Source of the DNA: Clostridiales bacterium
GTDB taxonomy: Bacteria > Bacillota > Clostridia > Lachnospirales > WQUN01
Length of the DNA: 64,000 nucleotides
Assembly: GCA_031271295.1 (NCBI GenBank)
Contig: JAISVZ010000196.1
Span: forward strand, 34,616-98,615
Reading direction: 5' to 3'
Shown here piece by piece: positions 45,601-53,525 of the stretch. A model generated the notes under the pieces. It did no database searches, had not been told where the DNA came from, and saw nothing but the letters and a program-made list of their open reading frames with translations. Made by a program: the position numbers and the translations under genes. Position 1 is the first letter of the stretch, and every line of letters begins with the position of its first letter.

Positions 45601-45943
45601 GAAGGATGGGGTAAAAAACGTTACCCTGTTTTTCGACCCAATGCTTAAGGTAACAATTAATACCGGAATACTGCCTGCGGCGCAAATTGAAATACACGCG
45701 GAGCATACGGATTTTTCCGGGTTGGAGCTAATGTCGGCGGAACTGAACACGGTTATTTCAACCGAAAATGAAGCGGAGCTTCCGGATTTTACGCGCGGCG
45801 CGGTTTTTAAAAGGTATTACCCGGTTTTGAAAGGCAAAAGTGTTAATTATGAAAAACTCGCCATCATAAACCCACCGGCGGAAATAGAAAATGCAGGCAA
45901 AACTATAATTACCGACGGTTTGTTAATAGAAACGGATGGCTGA
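42674..45943 (+). CDS. 1089-aa conserved protein of unknown function, cluster gene 4
   Basis: RBS GAGGAGG. Near the N-terminus is ESGVHLHFILPSALKHG, a block I recall from uncharacterised proteins as GVHLHWALPDAL. The centre carries a coiled-coil (about 355-450, with KLEHEIGKLRRELEYN) followed by YYPADPVVMLFGEGMNRTY and FGEDGRF. Later come VTVLTPHGIYNLQDKL and TSRVRLSAYFAAAFS. There is no signal peptide. The combination of a long coiled-coil and beta-rich ends suggests a structural or assembly role, but nothing in the sequence proves it. Confidence 0.65.
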   Translation: MAEKLIIPMIVLARNLKRPLQVPALNPNYKTALNSYLGKDSAPGAFNENILLESGVHLHFILPSALKHGTEAENANGEKVFDYTAVPDRFIVTRMLEKGGKVETECSIVESNFYSLNAAYAGSVTIPKFDDLRARHRYRYMGRCYNAKAGAPALTEEDGYFEKITAVGAGDPMFCAYYPSCKSVFGFYDNLDGVPPGSVLSYFVAGVYSNAANDIFHNVKTPDDMKTALSKYDLSADTGGAVCNSSVLFGAAAGIDISKESPVPLGEINIGVGKSSGEALSAVIKEIYYKNDAGMERFLTSVQYDTASEAAQPDGNFKIDDDIHFRGFTRTDSLENTYSLRLAKDMAKKELPLLSREYSDLVKLEHEIGKLRRELEYNRNSLYYLWEIYEGASSAREKQIIEIINPVISKITELRSLIYNKIADAATKRGKFQVMLKEHKAELELLQAQPFYYPADPVVMLFGEGMNRTYAFGEDGRFEADDSLYCLVKPLTCNIPNGELASYFKALSILPGLCENYKDLAVTALLLDSFNILPKLKLEPKINEKYSPVMINGNTLEAVTLLMHWETEFYPDYVGSNPENSVFKCGNTDYEYLGERMGGKKNCSGVTVLTPHGIYNLQDKLKKYLEYTNSPEAEALTEKIRDLAAVSQNLGGFNLSLTALKYSIQYPVDIDAKDSFSKKIAECIAPEETEFYEPKAERLAVCGNTQIFPLREGFFNISKLAITTTFGESRKIIDTNLDFKGTKFFSENLYPVKDSYCFFPLALTSRVRLSAYFAAAFSNTAVSSPLPGASPVIGIFMPDVLNRNLNVFSNLGESIGIMKTSYRVIGGKKRAVGRFVKSPLAPAEIDWRITDFISELNADSTAFEEVMAAIDEKLNLTLPLSQNNFIYGRALVLAEVSAELEFFGGCEWSKLDADIGKFNDIGLSEQKFNVYFGDKNRALDGVCCGFYNGFSKGFTAFGAENEKNSYLNAKPFSVSAKDGVKNVTLFFDPMLKVTINTGILPAAQIEIHAEHTDFSGLELMSAELNTVISTENEAELPDFTRGAVFKRYYPVLKGKSVNYEKLAIINPPAEIENAGKTIITDGLLIETDG

Positions 45944-46007
45944 AAACAAATGCAAAGCAAACATAGGTAAATGTTTTCGCTTTAGCAATTTAAAAGGAGG
46001 GCTTAAT

Positions 46008-47594
46008 ATGGAAGGCATTGGTGTAAAAATTCCGCAGAAAATATTTTTTTCCAACGACACGGTAAATTACACGGTTAAGAACGATTTTTACTTTACGGTT
46101 TTCAAAACCAACCCGAATACGGGAGAAAAGTTAACGAAAAAGCCAAACGCGGGCAAGGGCGAGGCTTACCCAACAATTTATATAAAAGGTTTTGAACAGC
46201 TTTTTAAAAACGACGGTTCTTTAAACGATAAGCTTGATTTGTTTTTCAAAATGTTCAATACCGGCGGGAATAGCGATTGGGATATTTCCTACGGCAAGTT
46301 CAGAGATACGGATGAGGGCTGTGTAAAAATAATAACCGCCGCGGATTATTTAAGCCCTAATTTTTCCGCGGGTTTTCAACTGTCCGATAAGATAGAGTTT
46401 ACAAACGCGCCTGCCGCGCCCGGCCCGGTAACTCTAACCGTTTATATTGACGATTTTGACATATTTTTTGATGGAATTGCCGATAGAATAAGCTATAACA
46501 TTACAATTGAGCGGGGGTTTGCGGTATATATCGAGGCTTTCGGAGCATACGAAACAGGCAGGGCGGAGGGCGAAAACACGCCGGTTTCATCGGTGCACAA
46601 GGGGGATTTCTGCGATATCTCATGGAGGATTGAAAAAAACGAAAAGGCTTCCGCGTTTTTGTACGACGAAAACGGAAGTATTGTTGCAAACCTGCCGCCG
46701 TATACCGTTAAAATTGATAGGGACAGAAGGTTTACGCTAACCGCCTATAACGATTTTTGTTCGGTAAGTAAAAATCTTGTTATTTACAAAACTCTTTGGA
46801 AAAGTAGGGACAGCAAAGAATTTAAATTTCCCAAAACGGACAACAAAGGGCATTTCAAATTTTATAGGGATTTCGGGCGTAAATATTATTTATACGTTCA
46901 TCCCGTACTGTATATAAGCGACGATTTAAAAACATGGGTTTCCTTTTCGGAAAATTCCGCCGCGCCTTCGAATTTCGATTTTTATTCGTCCGCGTTTTCG
47001 GAAAACACTTTTAGCGTGTGCTATTTAAGCAAAAGTACACTAACGTACTGCGAAGCGAATTTAAGCACTAAAGCTTGGAAAAAGTACGAAATAAAAAGAG
47101 CGGGGTTATCCTATGCGTTCGTTTTATTCTCGGTAAGCGGCGTTAAAATTGTGCTTGCTGCGGGGGATGATGCTGGTGTTTTCAGCCTTGTAAACGGGCA
47201 GCTTATAAACGGAAGTTACTTAGAAAGGTTTGAAAACGGCGATGTTAGGGGAATAGATACAATAACGAATGGCGAAAGCTGCTATATCGCGGTTTTATTC
47301 GAAAACGGGCGGTTGTATTTTTACGATTTAAATGATGATTTTAAAACCGATATCTTTGAATGCTCCGGTTTTCAAAGCGGCGGCGGCATTCATCTGATAA
47401 AAACCAACGCGCTTTATATAGCCGCAAACGGGTATATGGTTGAAGCAAGCGGCAGAGAGAAGTTTTCCGATTTTCATTTTTTTCCGGATTATAAAAAGGG
47501 TACAAAACCGGTTTTGGGCGAAGCGGACGGCGAAACCATAGTTGGAGCGTTTCAAACGGATGCCGGGATAAAAATATGGGAATATAAGTTTTAG
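46008..47594 (+). CDS. Beta-rich protein of unknown function, cluster gene 5
   Basis: 528 aa from ATG 46008, chosen because AAGGAGGGCTTAAT precedes it; an in-frame ATG at 45936 overlaps gene 4 but has a poor RBS. The first about 270 residues look like Ig/jelly-roll-type strands. The rest has propeller-like repeats (YLYVHPVLYISDDLKTWVSF, CYIAVLFENGRLYFYDLNDD, KTNALYIAANGYMVEA) reminiscent of BNR/Asp-box or WD propellers. No signal peptide or TM segment. A ligand-binding role is inferred from fold guesswork only. Confidence 0.6.
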   Translation: MEGIGVKIPQKIFFSNDTVNYTVKNDFYFTVFKTNPNTGEKLTKKPNAGKGEAYPTIYIKGFEQLFKNDGSLNDKLDLFFKMFNTGGNSDWDISYGKFRDTDEGCVKIITAADYLSPNFSAGFQLSDKIEFTNAPAAPGPVTLTVYIDDFDIFFDGIADRISYNITIERGFAVYIEAFGAYETGRAEGENTPVSSVHKGDFCDISWRIEKNEKASAFLYDENGSIVANLPPYTVKIDRDRRFTLTAYNDFCSVSKNLVIYKTLWKSRDSKEFKFPKTDNKGHFKFYRDFGRKYYLYVHPVLYISDDLKTWVSFSENSAAPSNFDFYSSAFSENTFSVCYLSKSTLTYCEANLSTKAWKKYEIKRAGLSYAFVLFSVSGVKIVLAAGDDAGVFSLVNGQLINGSYLERFENGDVRGIDTITNGESCYIAVLFENGRLYFYDLNDDFKTDIFECSGFQSGGGIHLIKTNALYIAANGYMVEASGREKFSDFHFFPDYKKGTKPVLGEADGETIVGAFQTDAGIKIWEYKF

Positions 47595-47620
47595 GGTTGC
47601 TTAAAGAAAGGGGTTATTTT

Positions 47621-50143
47621 ATGAACAAGCAAGTAGTTACAGGTAAGTTTATTATTAGCAGCGGGGAGCTTGATTGTATTGAGTTTAAGGAAAACGGATA
47701 TTTGGTTATTCCAAGCTCAATTAAGGAACTGACAATTAAAAAGGTACTTAACGAAAAAAAATACCCGTGCAAAGATCCTTACGAAATTTTAGTTACCGGC
47801 CGTGACGGGGCGGATGCGCCAAACGGTTCCGGAAAGGACGGCGAAGACGGCGAAGACGGCGGCAGCATAGTTATTACGGTTTTGGATTTGGCGGGCGATG
47901 TGCATATAAAAGCATCCGGCGGTAACGGCGGGTTTGGCGGAAGCGGGCATAGGGCTTTAGCGGCAGGAAGAGGAGGAAACGGCGGTAAAGGCGGGGATGG
48001 CGCGAATGTTACTTTTAAATACAATAAAAAAGATGAGGATTCACTGAGCGGTGCTTATGTTTATTCCGTGCGCGGCGGTTACGGCGGTTACGGAGGAAAC
48101 GGGGGGCAAAGCAGCGGAGAAGGCGCGGGTAAAGGCGGAGAAAGCGAAGAGGAGGGATGCATCGGCGCAAAATTCGGAGACGGCGGAGACGGCGGCAAAA
48201 ACGGTGAAAACGGAAAAATAGTAATTGAATATCCGGACGGCAGATGTTCGGTAAACGGTATATTTGACGAGCAGGAAACCGCGGGAGCATCAAATTTGCC
48301 AACGTCGGATTTTCCCTCCGGCGCGCGTATGCTGGATTTGCGAAACAGCAGAGACTTAATGCATTTTTTGGATGTACACGGCGGCGAATCAACCTTAAAA
48401 AATTTCCCGCACATTTTAAACGCGGTAAAGAAAATGCGCGGTAACACTAATGATAATCCTGCGTTATCGGATAAAAACAGCAGCGTTAGAATTAACGGAA
48501 TCATTTCGCATCCCACACTAACAGGTGTTAAAAACAAAAGCGAAAACGCAATCTCAGAAAATGGTACTGAAATTTTTAACAGTTACATATTTGGATCTAT
48601 AATTCAATCATGCTTCACAAATTCGTCCAGGAACGTTTCAGACAGCGAGAAGGAATTTGCTGTGTCTGTAGGATACGCGGTTTATGTAAGAGTTATCAAC
48701 CTAACGGACAATATAAAACTTAACGAAAAAACAATTTACGGAGAAGGTGAAGAAGTAGACCGCGCACTTAGCGAATATGCTTCTGAGGAATACAAGTACA
48801 CAACGCTTGCGGGAAAAAAACTCAGAATAGCGGCTACGGTAACATATCAAACAAATGACGGCACTCTCTTTACCGCCGAGCTTGAGCATAGGGACTGCGT
48901 GGTTGAAAAAGCGGTGGCGGAATCGTACTTAAATAGTATTACGGTTACAAATCCGCATTGGCAGTACGACGGCAAAAAATCGGGCGAAATAATGTTTCTT
49001 TACGGCAGAAGTCCATCGATATCGGATACATATAAAACCGCTGATTACTTCGGCGGCGACTATTTAAGTAACTCCTACAATTTAATAACAGGAGAGTTGC
49101 GTACAATTATGCCGATATCCGGTAAAATAACGCTTAACAACTTCAAAGACTTTGAAGTTAAGGGCGCGAAAATTGATTCTTACGTAAGCGGGGAAGGTAA
49201 CTGTCCTGTTTCTTTCCTTGAATACAACATATCGAACGGCACAAAAACGATTGCTACGCACCGCGACGATATATCTGTGAATGACCTTGGCCAGAAGATG
49301 CAGGATAATGGTTGCTTAGTTTATAACAGTAAAGATAATTCGGTAACATTCGATTTAAAACTGCCTCCGAAAACAAGCGGAAAAAGCCATTACGACTGGG
49401 AGAGTAACCTTAGCGGAGCTTTCCTGAACGACAGTTCGCACAAGTGTTACCTAAACGCGTGTTTTGTGCTTAACGTTGAGCACAAGCCGCGCATTGGATC
49501 AACCAACGATAGGTTTACGATATATATTTACAGTAAAGATGAACAGGATGTCAAGGAGACAGGGTATTATACAAGCACGAACGGCAAAACAAATGTATTC
49601 ATACCGCCAATTTTAATTTACTGGGGATGCTGCGCAAGGGAAACGCTTATAAAAACGGCGGACGGGTACGCTAAAAGAGCCGATGAAATTAATATAGGCG
49701 ATAAGCTTACATCTTACGGAGGGAAAATTCTTACCGTTTCGGATATCCTCACAGGGGAGGACGACGAAATTTATAAAATTGAAACCAAAGACGGAAACAG
49801 CATAAGGGTATCCGGCGGGCACGCAATGAAGGTTTACAGCGAAACAAACCCGGACGGAAAAAGGGTTATTGCCAAACGAATAAGCATCGGCGACAAACTT
49901 ATCTCCCCGTTCGGACTGCGCGAGGTAACGGCGGTTTTTGCCGAAGCCTATGAGGATACAGTTTACAATTTTATTTTCGAAGAAGAAAAAACTCCTAATT
50001 ATATTGAAGCAAACGGTTTTTGGTCGGGGGATTTTTACGCCCAAAACGAAGAGGAGAAAAAACCGCCGGTTATATTGTCGGATGAAGCAAAAGTGATGAT
50101 TGCGGAGTTTAAGGAACTTGGGAAAATGCTTAAAGCTTGCTGA
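47621..50143 (+). CDS. 840-aa Gly-rich protein with C-terminal Hint (hedgehog/intein) domain, cluster gene 6
   Basis: ATG 47621 with RBS AAAGGGG. Residues about 65-200 are Gly/Asn/Asp-rich collagen-like repeats (GKDGEDGEDGG, GGRGGNGGKGGDG, GGYGGYGGNGG). The middle (about 250-660) is beta-rich with no recognised family. The C-terminal part is a Hint domain: Cys in WGCCARETLIKTADGYAKRA, INIGDKLTSYG, the block-B-like His in RVSGGHAMKVYS, and DTVYNFIFEEE then YIEANGFWSGDF. The C-terminal His-Asn of splicing inteins is replaced by Ser-Gly-Asp. N-S acyl shift or self-cleavage at the Cys is plausible; full splicing is not. Confidence 0.75.
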   Translation: MNKQVVTGKFIISSGELDCIEFKENGYLVIPSSIKELTIKKVLNEKKYPCKDPYEILVTGRDGADAPNGSGKDGEDGEDGGSIVITVLDLAGDVHIKASGGNGGFGGSGHRALAAGRGGNGGKGGDGANVTFKYNKKDEDSLSGAYVYSVRGGYGGYGGNGGQSSGEGAGKGGESEEEGCIGAKFGDGGDGGKNGENGKIVIEYPDGRCSVNGIFDEQETAGASNLPTSDFPSGARMLDLRNSRDLMHFLDVHGGESTLKNFPHILNAVKKMRGNTNDNPALSDKNSSVRINGIISHPTLTGVKNKSENAISENGTEIFNSYIFGSIIQSCFTNSSRNVSDSEKEFAVSVGYAVYVRVINLTDNIKLNEKTIYGEGEEVDRALSEYASEEYKYTTLAGKKLRIAATVTYQTNDGTLFTAELEHRDCVVEKAVAESYLNSITVTNPHWQYDGKKSGEIMFLYGRSPSISDTYKTADYFGGDYLSNSYNLITGELRTIMPISGKITLNNFKDFEVKGAKIDSYVSGEGNCPVSFLEYNISNGTKTIATHRDDISVNDLGQKMQDNGCLVYNSKDNSVTFDLKLPPKTSGKSHYDWESNLSGAFLNDSSHKCYLNACFVLNVEHKPRIGSTNDRFTIYIYSKDEQDVKETGYYTSTNGKTNVFIPPILIYWGCCARETLIKTADGYAKRADEINIGDKLTSYGGKILTVSDILTGEDDEIYKIETKDGNSIRVSGGHAMKVYSETNPDGKRVIAKRISIGDKLISPFGLREVTAVFAEAYEDTVYNFIFEEEKTPNYIEANGFWSGDFYAQNEEEKKPPVILSDEAKVMIAEFKELGKMLKAC

Positions 50144-50148
50144 GGATA

Positions 50149-50200
50149 GTTTGCGCGCGCGTATCAATAAAACTTGCGGTACATGTTTGCGCGCGCGTAT
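50149..50200 (+). repeat. Direct repeat of an alternating CG-rich 16-mer
   Basis: GTTTGCGCGCGCGTAT occurs at 50149-50164 and 50185-50200, a 36-bp period, just after the stop of the Hint-domain gene (50143). Confidence 0.9.
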
Positions 50201-50253
50201 AGCATAAACGGCATAACACAGACTTGGAATTTTAAAATTATAGGGGTGGCATT

Positions 50254-50829
50254 ATGGACGGTTCTCCCGAAAGGCAATTTAAAATTAATTCAAGAGCGGA
50301 AAGAATGCGTATGCGGCTGCTTGATTCCGAAGGTAAAACGGACTGCGATTTTCTTGGGCAAAAAGAAGTAATAGAAATGATGACGGGTAACCTCGAACAG
50401 ATTGAGGATTATTACGTAATAAGCAAAACCAACGCGCGGCGTTCGTTTATGCTGGCCGTAATGTTTTGCATTTTCGGGTTTGCCCTTTTTGCGTGCGCGG
50501 TTATAATAGCCTTTTATGTTCACAGTACCGATTTTGCGGTAATAACTACAATAGGCGGCGCAATTTCAAATATTTTGGCGGGCACCGCAATGTGGGTGCA
50601 TTCCGGCGCGCAGAAGCAACTGAACTATTACTACGAAGCGCTGCACGAAAACGAGCAGTTTCTTTCGGCGGTATATTTGGTAAGCAAGCTATCGCACGAA
50701 AAGCAAGACGAGGCGTATTTATGCATAATAAAATACGCGCTGGATATCCTCGCGGACAGAAACAAGAAAAAGGAACCTATAAAGGAAGCGGTTAGCGAAA
50801 CGGCGGATGGGGGAATGGGAATGGGTTAA
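50254..50829 (+). CDS. Two-TM protein resembling the TRADD-N-associated TM domain, cluster gene 7
   Basis: 191 aa, RBS GGGGTGG. A charged N-terminus (1-60) is followed by two TM helices (about 66-88 and 95-117) with the intervening FYVHSTDFAVITTIGGAISN. Next come GTAMWVHSGAQKQLNYYYEA and a helix QFLSAVYLVSKLSHEKQDEA. This layout (paired TMs, then an NYYxxL helix ending in a DE-rich helix) matches my memory of the cyanobacterial TRADD-N-associated 2-TM domain found in prokaryotic conflict systems. It could anchor the cluster's products at the membrane. It is 110 bp after the Hint-domain gene, probably on the same transcript. Confidence 0.6.
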   Translation: MDGSPERQFKINSRAERMRMRLLDSEGKTDCDFLGQKEVIEMMTGNLEQIEDYYVISKTNARRSFMLAVMFCIFGFALFACAVIIAFYVHSTDFAVITTIGGAISNILAGTAMWVHSGAQKQLNYYYEALHENEQFLSAVYLVSKLSHEKQDEAYLCIIKYALDILADRNKKKEPIKEAVSETADGGMGMG

Positions 50830-50860
50830 GCGGCTGTTTTTGCGCCGTAAATTCTGTAAA

Positions 50861-50938
50861 GGATACTGTGTGTGTTATTTAAGCTTGAAAAATCGCGCTT
50901 TTTGAGTGCAAAATTGAGTTTATTGCAACACAGTATCC
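50861..50938. repeat. 78-bp element with perfect 11-bp terminal inverted repeats
   Basis: GGATACTGTGT (50861-50871) and ACACAGTATCC (50928-50938) bracket an A/T-rich core with an internal GAAAAATCGCGCTTTTT dyad. It lies 32 bp after the last cluster gene and marks the border to the A+T-rich island. It may be a terminator-like hairpin or a miniature inverted-repeat element; no flanking target duplication is clear. Confidence 0.55.
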
Positions 50939-51078
50939 AATGCAGTTATTTCCTTCCTTCGTTCCTTCGTTTCCGGTGACGTCTGTTAACGGAAACCTCA
51001 CGGTGTAAAATTAATCTTCTCTTGATTCTAAAAACCCTTCAAAGATTATACTTGAATTTTGCGATTTTTATAAGCAAC

Positions 51079-51768
51079 TTATGCTGATGCGGCAATTAAA
51101 TTATGTATATATAGAATTCCGACAACCGCTAAAATGCTTACAACAATAATAATCTGGCTCTTCAATTTCTTATCGTAAATCATTTTAGATTCTGTCCTGT
51201 AATTAGCAAGCATTGTTGCAGAGATAATAACTGCCGTTACTATAATAACCAATATAGGAAAAGTAACAATATCTGATTTAAACCCAAGTGCAATGCCAAT
51301 TAAAGGATATAGATATATTAACGTATTATAAATATTTGGGATATGCAACCTTCCTTCTCCTATGTAATTTGAAACACTAATATTAATTGTTGTTGTTACC
51401 CAATTCAACATGTACAAAATAAAAACTGCGATTATTGGAGCAAAAACTCTTGATGCGGTTATAGAGGTTTCCGGTTCGTTAGAGGTATTAAGCTTAACCG
51501 AAAAAACCTTTTTTTTCATATATTCGTACCATCTCCACGCTAAAAATACGAAAGGGTAAATTGGCATTACTATTTGCAAGATTTGAACAACGGGACTTAT
51601 AAAATCAATTCTCATGGTGCTAATTATCTTATGTAAAAATTCGCCTTCCCTTAACGACCCCTCAAATACGTTTACAATATAAAAGCCAAACAAAAACAGA
51701 TAAGAAATAATAAAAGGGCTTACTATAGCTGCCTTAATAAATACTTTTATGAAATATTTTTTTTTCAT
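51079..51768 (-). CDS. Polytopic membrane protein of unknown function
   Basis: 229 aa with about five to six TM helices (near 12-30, 62-80, 108-126, 140-160, 168-188, 205-223). The family is not recognised; the layout loosely recalls Yip1-type proteins. The RBS GAGGTG precedes the ATG. Base composition is clearly A+T-richer than in the cluster to its left. It is the last gene of a leftward set with the three small anchored paralogues. Confidence 0.6.
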   Translation of the reverse strand: MKKKYFIKVFIKAAIVSPFIISYLFLFGFYIVNVFEGSLREGEFLHKIISTMRIDFISPVVQILQIVMPIYPFVFLAWRWYEYMKKKVFSVKLNTSNEPETSITASRVFAPIIAVFILYMLNWVTTTINISVSNYIGEGRLHIPNIYNTLIYLYPLIGIALGFKSDIVTFPILVIIVTAVIISATMLANYRTESKMIYDKKLKSQIIIVVSILAVVGILYIHNLIAASA

Positions 51769-51806
51769 TTAAATTCACCTCGTAATTGTCTTTTCCACAC
51801 GGAATT

Positions 51807-52301
51807 TTATTGAAGAAAAATTAAACCGGGTTCGCTGATTTCGAAAAAGCTCATTAAATATTGATATAGATACGTTTTTTCGTCAAATATATGATATTCG
51901 TTGGTATGGAATCCAAATAATACTATATTTGCTTTTTTATGATCCGATTCGTTATCATAAAAAAATGTAATATCAATATCATCCATGTGAATATAATATG
52001 ATTCTCTTGGTCTGGTGGACCGAAAAATACTATAACTTTCATTTGATTCTGAATTTTTAAGAATAGAGAGAATATATTCTTTTCCCTCTATGCTATTTAT
52101 TTCGATGTTATATAGATCTGTAGCATAATCATCCCCGGCGGTACCGCTTTTTTCGAGAGCCTCTATTTGCTGTTCAATCTTATTAACATAATAAGCTTTT
52201 GTAACATGGTTGTTTAAAAAAACTATGTAAAATGGAACCGAGAAAAACAAAACGAAAGAAACTATAAGTGATATCCTAATTATTTTTCCAATTTTCTTCA
52301 T
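51807..52301 (-). CDS. Small membrane-anchored protein, paralogue 1 of 3
   Basis: 164 aa. One N-terminal TM (about 9-29) precedes NNHVTKAYYVNKIEQQIEAL, a short coiled-coil, then INSIEGKEYILSILKNSES and a beta-rich external domain (MDDIDITFFYDNESD). The NHVTKAxYVxxLExQI and SxEGKxxILxxLK blocks are shared with the next two genes. RBS AAAGGG. Function unknown. Confidence 0.65.
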   Translation of the reverse strand: MKKIGKIIRISLIVSFVLFFSVPFYIVFLNNHVTKAYYVNKIEQQIEALEKSGTAGDDYATDLYNIEINSIEGKEYILSILKNSESNESYSIFRSTRPRESYYIHMDDIDITFFYDNESDHKKANIVLFGFHTNEYHIFDEKTYLYQYLMSFFEISEPGLIFLQ

Positions 52302-52503
52302 TTTTGCACCCTTTCTACTTTACTTAGCAGTACAAAAAAAATCTTTAAATTTAGTAATTGTTTATTACGCTTTATTTATTTCGATAGAGAAACATTTCCT
52401 ATGCGCTAACAATATTTCCTGCACCACTCCCGTTTGAATATTTTGCATGTGCGAGTATATGGATATCGTCGTTATGGTTTAGGTTTTGCTTACTTTTCTT
52501 TTA

Positions 52504-52974
52504 TTACCGCGATTCTAAAGATTCAGCATAATTAAAATATGTCTGTAAGGCTTCGCTTGTTGAGTTCAGCGTGAAATAATTGATACCTTTCCCTGTAAGC
52601 CTAAATTCCTTATACTTTGAATCGGTATCCATATAGTAGAACAGCTCAATATTTCCAGTATATATTCTCCCGGATTCACGCCGCCCAACAGTGAAAAATT
52701 TGTATTCCGGTTCAATTTCTTTCAATACAGCTAAAAGTAAAGTTTGCCCTTCTACACTATAAATATAATATTCCTTTGTGCGCATTCTGAAATCTTCCTC
52801 ATTTATGTTATTATTCTTATTATCTTCTATTTGCCGCTCAAGTTGCCTTATATAAGATGCTTTAGTAATGTGTATATTTACAAAACCCATATAAAAAATA
52901 AAAGCAAATGGAAAAATGGTCATAAAAACAAATATACTAACTATCAATATTTTTTTTATTTTTCTACTTTTCAT
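52504..52974 (-). CDS. Small membrane-anchored protein, paralogue 2 of 3
   Basis: 156 aa from ATG 52974 (RBS GAGGTG); the GTG at 52983 is in frame but is part of that RBS. N-terminal basic cap KSRKIKKILI, a TM helix (about 8-30), then NIHITKASYIRQLERQIEDN, YSVEGQTLLLAVLKEIEPEY and the external domain with IELFYYMDTDSK. It is a clear paralogue of the flanking genes. The 200-bp gap to paralogue 1 holds nothing recognisable. Confidence 0.65.
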   Translation of the reverse strand: MKSRKIKKILIVSIFVFMTIFPFAFIFYMGFVNIHITKASYIRQLERQIEDNKNNNINEEDFRMRTKEYYIYSVEGQTLLLAVLKEIEPEYKFFTVGRRESGRIYTGNIELFYYMDTDSKYKEFRLTGKGINYFTLNSTSEALQTYFNYAESLESR

Positions 52975-53053
52975 GATATTCACCTCGCAAAATATAAAAC
53001 CTTCATTCGAATGAACAGTTTTATTGGGTAAACTTATTTGCTGTTGTGTTATG

Positions 53054-53525
53054 TTATGGAAATAATTCTTTTGGAAATATTATATCTCTTAAATACTTAG
53101 TAAATCTTTGGTTTAGATCATAATTTGAGCCAAGCTCATAAAAATTATGAAAAACTCCATCTAACTCTATTGTGTAACCATAAGATTCAACACCGTATAA
53201 AAAAGAAATATCACCTAATGTAACCTTTACATCACTAATAAAACCGCTTGGTCCAAAAAAATTTAACGAATAATTAGGTTTCATTTCTTTTAGTGTTTGC
53301 AAAATCAGTTTTTTCCCTTCTAAACTATTGATTTTTAACCCAATATCTTGTTGTTCATTTTCTGTGCCTCCGTATTGCTCCATTTCCTTTATTTGCTTTT
53401 CAAGACGGTAAACATAAATAGCTTTTGTTACATGATTATTGATGAAAATAACATAAATAAACATTACTAATACAGAGAGCAATATTATTTTTTTTGCTTT
53501 TTTGCTTTTTTAACTTTTTCGACAC
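53054..53525 (-). pseudogene. Small membrane-anchored protein, paralogue 3 of 3, frameshifted at an A8 tract
   Basis: The coding frame is open only from TTG 53482, which lies inside the TM helix. A proper start exists upstream: AAGGGGAG (53540-53533), 7 nt, then GTG 53525, reading MSKKLKKQKSKK. That frame meets a run of eight A (plus-strand T8 at 53488-53495) and would join the TM sequence IILLSVLVMFIYVIFINNHV only if one A were missing. The nearby ATG 53527 hits TAA after five codons. The rest (NNHVTKAIYVYRLEKQIKEM, NSLEGKKLILQTLKEMKP) matches the paralogues. A phase-variable or slippage-corrected gene, or a sequencing error, are alternatives to a true pseudogene. Confidence 0.6.

Noticed and set aside
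45936..46007. Upstream ATG for cluster gene 5
   Set aside because: It gives a leader (MAENKCKANIGK) with no good RBS, whereas ATG 46008 has AAGGAGG at ideal spacing.
47779..48537. Pro-rich open frames opposite the Gly-rich region
   Set aside because: These are mirror images of the Gly codons (GGN/NCC) of the Hint-domain gene and have no RBS.
34468..50829. Cluster as an extracellular contractile injection system or prophage tail
   Set aside because: No sheath, tube, baseplate, AAA+ or lysis gene could be recognised; large size and coiled-coils alone do not support it.
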